Assembly: GCA_013314795.1 (NCBI GenBank)
Contig: JABUEZ010000065.1
Span: forward strand, 1-9,746
DNA from: Candidatus Profundicultor aquiphilus
GTDB taxonomy: Bacteria; Atribacterota; Atribacteria; Atribacterales; Caldatribacteriaceae
Reading direction: 5' to 3'
DNA length: 9,746 bases
Position 1 is the first letter of the stretch, and the number at the start of each line of letters is the position of its first letter. Shown here piece by piece: positions 7,331-9,746 of this stretch. Below the pieces are notes generated by a model that was not told the origin of the DNA, did no database searches, and saw only the letters and a list, made by a program, of their open reading frames with translations. A program made the translations under genes and the position numbers.

Positions 7331-7730
7331 TCACTTAACCGTTACTACAAAGGTTCATCTTGCTTTTTTCCTCCCCCACCTCCATATGGGGGGAGCAGAG
7401 AGGGTTACTGTTGCCCTTATTAAAGGTCTTGTAGCCAGGGGTTCTCAAGTTGACCTTGTCCTGGTAAATCGGGGTATGGGGGCGTATGAAGAGGAAATTC
7501 CCAGGGAATGTCGCATCGTTAATCTTGGGGCGAGGAGGGCATTGACTTCCATTCTTGCTCTTGTCCGATATCTGAGGTCGCAGTCCCCAGAAGTTTTAAT
7601 TACTGCTGGGGTTCATTTTAATATCGTCGTCTTTTTGGTAAATATTTTCTCGTTCCGTTTTCGACCCATATTCATAGTGGAGCATAGTGTTTTTCCCTTG
7701 CCAATGCGTACGTTGAGAGAAAGACGATGA
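7311..7730 (+). pseudogene. N-terminal fragment of a frameshifted family 4 glycosyltransferase
   Basis: This encodes 139 residues: VHLAFFLPHLHMGGAERVTVALIKGL-type N-terminus with HMGGAER at about 25-31, then PEVLITAGVHFN and IFIVEHS, typical of the first Rossmann domain of GT4 enzymes. The frame ends at TGA 7728-7730, well before the end of that domain. The expected continuation (LYPKA...GVSRGVVDDL) is found in the next frame, starting around 7727. A change of reading frame by -1, equivalent to the loss of one base, between about 7700 and 7727 restores one protein of roughly 390 residues. The gene overlaps the preceding glycosyltransferase by 20 bases, with AGAGAGG at 7301-7307 before ATG 7311. 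Alternatives are an assembly error or a genuinely split protein. Confidence 0.75.
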
Positions 7731-8479
7731 GCAAGTTTTTTCCTCGTCTCATGCGCCTTCTTTACCCCAAAGCTTCCTGCATCATCGGGGTTTCTCGGGG
7801 AGTGGTTGATGACCTCAAGAAAGTCCTTCGCCTTGATTCCCCCAAATTCCGGGTGATTTATAATCCCATTGTGGATGAAGACCTCCTCAGGAAAGCCGAA
7901 GAACCAGTAGACCATCCCTTTTTCGGAGAAGGGAAACCACCGGTAATTCTGGCCGTGGGAAGGCTCCATGTTTCGAAAGACTTTCCCACTCTCCTTCGGG
8001 CCTTTACCCTGGTGCGAAAGGAAATGGATGCCTGCCTCCTTATCCTTGGAGAAGGGGAAAAGCGCAAGGAACTCGAAACTTTGGCCAGAGAATTGGGTAT
8101 TGAAAAAGACCTCGACATGCCTGGTTTTGTGAAAAACCCTTATAAGTATATGAAGCATGCTTCAGTCTTTGTCCTCTCTTCTCAGTGGGAAGGTTTTGGT
8201 AATGTCCTTGTCGAAGCCCTGGCCTGTGGATGTCCTGTGGTATCCACAGACTGCCCCTCAGGACCAGCAGAAATCCTGGACAATGGAAAATACGGGCTTC
8301 TTGTTCCCCCCAAAAATCCAGAGAAACTCGCTGAGGCTATCCTCAGGGTCCTCAAGGACCAGACCCTTGCCGAAGAACTCAGGAAGAGAGACCATAGCAG
8401 GGCTCAGGATTTTACGGTGGAAAAAGCGGTGGAGGAGTATGCGAGGGTGGTAAAAGCGTGCAGGGATGGTGCCGGATAA
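7727..8479 (+). pseudogene. C-terminal fragment of a frameshifted family 4 glycosyltransferase
   Basis: This encodes 250 residues containing the end of the N-terminal domain (RLLYPKASCIIGVSRGVVDD, about 9-28) and a complete nucleotide-binding domain: VILAVGRLHVSKDFPTLLRA, LLILGEGEKRKEL, MPGFVKNPYKYM, and SSQWEGFGNVLVEALACGCPV with the E-x7-E motif at Glu155...Glu163, then LLVPPKNPEKLAEAI. It continues the preceding fragment in the -1 frame, the two overlapping by ATGA at 7727-7730. GAGAGA at 7715-7720 lies 6 bases before ATG 7727, so re-initiation on a split gene is possible. However, the break falls inside a domain rather than between the two Rossmann domains, which favours a frameshift. The codon pattern is GC-rich, like the flippase gene. 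This is the last gene of the operon. Confidence 0.8.
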
Positions 8480-8494
8480 TGGGCACTTAGAAGG

Positions 8495-8563
8495 GTCATT
8501 GTCGCAAGTCTTAAGCGGGAGCTGGATGTAGATTAGATTCCCGATCAATACATTCATGGGTGA
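8495..8563 (+). repeat. Degenerate palindromic repeat, family B
   Basis: It starts GTCATTGTCGCAAG, then CTTAAGCGGGAGCTGGAT, and ends GGGTGATG. It lines up with the better-preserved copy at 9187-9253, which has GTCATTCTTACAAGCCTTGA, AGCGGGAA, CTGGAT and a GGGATGAC end. It lies 16 bases after the last operon gene. Confidence 0.5.
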
Positions 8564-8670
8564 TGGCTGTAGGGGCTGTTTTTTCTCTCGTCATCATATT
8601 ATTTTCACGACCAATCATTGCTTCGGTGTATTCATTGAACAAAGCAACAAAGGGATATGAGAAAAAGAGA

Positions 8671-8709
8671 GATTGCTTCACCATACGAAAAGACAAGGTT
8701 CGCAATGAC
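8671..8709 (-). repeat. GTCATTGC-family repeat, one arm
   Basis: This 39-base arm begins GATTGCTTCACC and ends GGTTCGCAATGAC. It matches 9012-9050 at 35 of 39 positions by direct alignment. Its reverse complement begins GTCATTGCGAACC, the same terminus as the copy inside the methyltransferase gene. A weaker partial copy (GACGAGGTTTGCAATGATG) follows at 8728-8746. Confidence 0.75.
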
Positions 8710-8754
8710 AGAAAAGGGGACGGAAAAGACGAGGTTTGCAATGATGTCTAAGAG

Positions 8755-8828
8755 GTCATCGCGAGGGCAAAGCCCGAAGCGACCTTGAGGGGATTGCTTC
8801 AGAGAAGAAAAGACGAGTTCTGAAACGA
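8755..8828. repeat. GTCATCGC-family repeat with both arms
   Basis: The forward arm starts GTCATCGCGAGGGCAAAGC at 8755. The reverse arm starts GATTGCTTCAGAGAAG at 8792 and decays before its expected GCAATGAC end. Within the left arm, GGGC and GCCC form a small extra hairpin (8765-8774). Confidence 0.6.
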
Positions 8829-8957
8829 TCGATCCTTACCGAGTCATCGTATATCATTTCCATGGTCAATTATTCCTTTAACGTGTTCATTTACGGGTCA
8901 GACATGAAAGGAGGGCAAAACAAGGACATTTTCTCCTCGTGAGGACTTTCTTACCCT

Positions 8958-9050
8958 GTCATCGCAAAACACGAAGCAACGACATGATCTCAAAACCAAA
9001 AGGATTGCTGGGATTGCTTCGCCAGACGAACATACAAGGTTCGCAATGAC
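8958..9050. repeat. GTCATCGC-family repeat, most complete copy
   Basis: It opens GTCATCGCAAAACACGAAGC and closes GGTTCGCAATGAC, so the two termini are inverted (GTCATCGC against GCAATGAC). The interior holds ATGATCTC and a doubled GGATTGCT/GGATTGCT step (9002-9018). The size is about 93 bases with no ORF, consistent with a non-autonomous palindromic element of REP or MITE type. Confidence 0.7.
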
Positions 9051-9058
9051 CCCAAGAG

Positions 9059-9092
9059 GTCATCGCAAGGAGCGAAGCGACGCGGTGATCTC
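9059..9092 (+). repeat. GTCATCGC-family repeat, left arm
   Basis: It reads GTCATCGCAAGGAGCGAAGC then GACGCGGTGATCTC, matching the left arm at 8958-8991 at 25 of 34 positions. It follows the complete copy by 8 bases, so the two copies are nearly head-to-tail. Confidence 0.65.
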
Positions 9093-9146
9093 GTGTCCGA
9101 AATCTTTTATCAGGTATCCAGAAGTATGAGGGGAAACAGTATCTAG

Positions 9147-9171
9147 ATGCCGGCTTAAAGATTACCGGCAT
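9147..9171. repeat. Inverted repeat hairpin of family B
   Basis: ATGCCGG (9147-9153) pairs with CCGGCAT (9165-9171) around an 11-base loop containing CTTAAAGATTA, followed by GAC. It is the same design as 9226-9250, with compensating base changes in the stem. Confidence 0.7.
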
Positions 9172-9186
9172 GACGCAAGTGTGGGT

Positions 9187-9253
9187 GTCATTCTTACAAG
9201 CCTTGAGCGGGAATCCGAAGCCTGGATCCCGGCTTAAGGATTGCCGGGATGAC
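9187..9253. repeat. Palindromic repeat, family B, full copy
   Basis: It starts GTCATTCTTACAAGCCTTGA and ends GCCGGGATGAC. The left arm, read in reverse complement, aligns with the right arm, so the whole is an imperfect palindrome. The right arm contains a perfect 8-base stem, ATCCCGGC (9226-9233) with GCCGGGAT (9243-9250), and loop TTAAGGATT. It is of the common bacterial intergenic GTCATTCC...GGAATGAC type. Confidence 0.7.
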
Positions 9254-9410
9254 GTTGAGGGAGGATCGCCAGGATGACAGTTTTGGGGGTTTGCTGGGAT
9301 AACGGTCGTGGAGGGTTGCTGGGGTAACGTTTGTGGGGATGTACGAGGATGACTTTTTCTGTGGATGTGCCAGGGTGACAGTTTTGGGTTCCGGTTGAAC
9401 TACGTGTTGG
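9238..9410 (+). repeat. Degenerate tandem array of about 25-base units
   Basis: Successive units start at 9238, 9263, 9288, 9313, 9337 and 9363, with a diverged seventh near 9387. Unit lengths are 24-26 bases. Each starts GG(A/G/T)T, has a core like TTGCYGGGATGAC, and ends in a T/G-rich GTTTGTGGG-like tail. The first unit is the right arm of the palindromic repeat at 9187-9253. There are no spacers, so it is not a CRISPR array. Confidence 0.7.
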
Positions 9411-9426
9411 GCTGACAAAAGTGGAC

Positions 9427-9465
9427 GTCATTCGTGAGTGTTTTTACCGGGAGTTTAGGTTCCAT
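9427..9465 (+). repeat. Decayed left arm of family B
   Basis: GTCATTCGTGAGTG at 9427, followed by ACCGGGAG and GGTTCCAT, resembles the GTCATTC...AGCGGGAATCC left arm at 9187. The match is weak after the first bases. Confidence 0.3.
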
Positions 9466-9592
9466 CAGGGTGGATAAAAAATATTTGGGGTAATGATAGT
9501 TGAGGGGGATATGTTGTTGAGTTATATGCTGATGTAGCGGGGACGAATATCGGGATGGTTCCAAAGGGTGGGTTGGTGATAGAGACGTTCAC

Positions 9593-9630
9593 GGGTTGGG
9601 GCTTTGGGAGGGTCTGTGGGATTTTTGGGG
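9593..9630 (+). other. Predicted G-quadruplex motif
   Basis: Six runs of three or four G lie close together: 9593-9595, 9598-9601, 9606-9608, 9610-9612, 9618-9620 and 9627-9630. The first four satisfy the canonical rule of four G3+ runs with loops of 1-7 bases (loops TT, CTTT and A). It lies in a strongly G-rich, C-poor stretch outside any gene. Confidence 0.6.
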
Positions 9631-9679
9631 TGAGTTGAGCGTAAAGGTTGGCAGGTGGTTGGTAGACGAAGAAGTCGGG

Positions 9680-9745
9680 TTAATCGTTATCCGGCTTGTG
9701 GAACCACCAGGTGAAAAAGGCTTCGGCGATTTTGAGGACAGTTCC
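9680..9745 (-). CDS. C-terminal end of an unidentified ORF (partial)
   Basis: Read on the minus strand, an open frame enters from the right edge and stops at TAA (plus-strand 9682-9680). It encodes GTVLKIAEAFFTWWFHKPDN and a final Asp. Third codon positions are mostly G or C, which looks like real coding sequence, but only 21 codons are visible and I do not recognise the family. It would be convergent with the glycan operon. Confidence 0.35.
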   Translation of the reverse strand, partial: GTVLKIAEAFFTWWFHKPDND

Positions 9746-9746
9746 T

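Larger units (their letters stand above)
8480..9679. other. Gene-poor, repeat-filled intergenic region
   Basis: No credible protein-coding gene was found in 1.2 kb between the end of the glycan operon and the convergent ORF at the right edge. Short open frames here are translations of repeats. The region contains at least three copies or half-copies of the GTCATYGC family, two or three of a GTCATTC...GGGATGAC palindromic family, a tandem array and a G-rich tail. No convincing intrinsic terminator with a T-tract follows the operon; the repeat hairpins could serve that role. Confidence 0.7.

Noticed and set aside
7613..8158. 181-codon minus-strand frame
   Set aside because: It lies wholly antisense to the two glycosyltransferase fragments, whose motifs are unmistakable. 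The protein it would make has no recognisable family.
8560..8751. 63-codon plus-strand frame with a hydrophobic start
   Set aside because: Its C-terminal half is the translation of the repeat arms at 8671-8746, and it has no convincing ribosome binding site or recognisable family.
9238..9410. CRISPR array
   Set aside because: The units of about 25 bases are directly adjacent with no spacers and are too diverged from each other for a CRISPR repeat. No cas genes are visible.
9194..9431. Two minus-strand frames of 65-74 codons with repeated proline/threonine patterns
   Set aside because: Both simply read through the degenerate 25-base tandem array. The apparent peptide repeats reflect the DNA period.

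Overview
This is a bacterial chromosome segment dominated by one plus-strand operon for a cell-surface glycan. The gene order is a Wzx-type flippase, a CDP-glycerol glycerophosphotransferase-like enzyme, a sugar/alcohol-phosphate nucleotidyltransferase, an FkbM methyltransferase, a family 2 glycosyltransferase, and two family 4 glycosyltransferases. The last family 4 gene is broken by a frameshift. The genes overlap or lie within about 20 bases of each other, so co-transcription is likely. No clear promoter or terminator was found. The organism cannot be named from this window. Frequent TTG starts, mid-range GC and palindromic GTCATTGCGAG-type repeats would fit a thermophilic or deep-branching bacterium, for example Atribacterota, but that is a weak guess.

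Layout: bases 1-95 hold the tail of an unidentified ORF, followed by a small conserved protein gene (about 144-344). The glycan operon runs from 456 to 8479. From 8480 to about 9679 there is no credible gene. That stretch is a nest of repeats: a GTCATYGCGAG family, a second GTCATTC...GGGATGAC palindromic family, a degenerate tandem array of roughly 25-base units, and a strongly G-rich tail with a canonical G-quadruplex motif. At the right edge, the last 21 codons of a minus-strand ORF converge on the operon.

Likely joint role (inference): the nucleotidyltransferase makes a CDP-activated small alcohol or similar group, and the glycerophosphotransferase-like enzyme adds the phospho-alcohol to a glycan. 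The family 2 and family 4 glycosyltransferases build the repeat unit on a lipid carrier, FkbM methylates it, and the flippase moves it across the inner membrane. No polymerase, ligase or chain-length regulator is visible here.

The most notable observation is that a repeat of the same family as the downstream intergenic copies sits inside the FkbM methyltransferase gene without breaking the frame. It adds about 50 codons near the C-terminus and is flanked by a candidate short direct repeat. Nothing here amounts to a clearly new defence or mobile system. The unusual features are repeat biology and gene remodelling.
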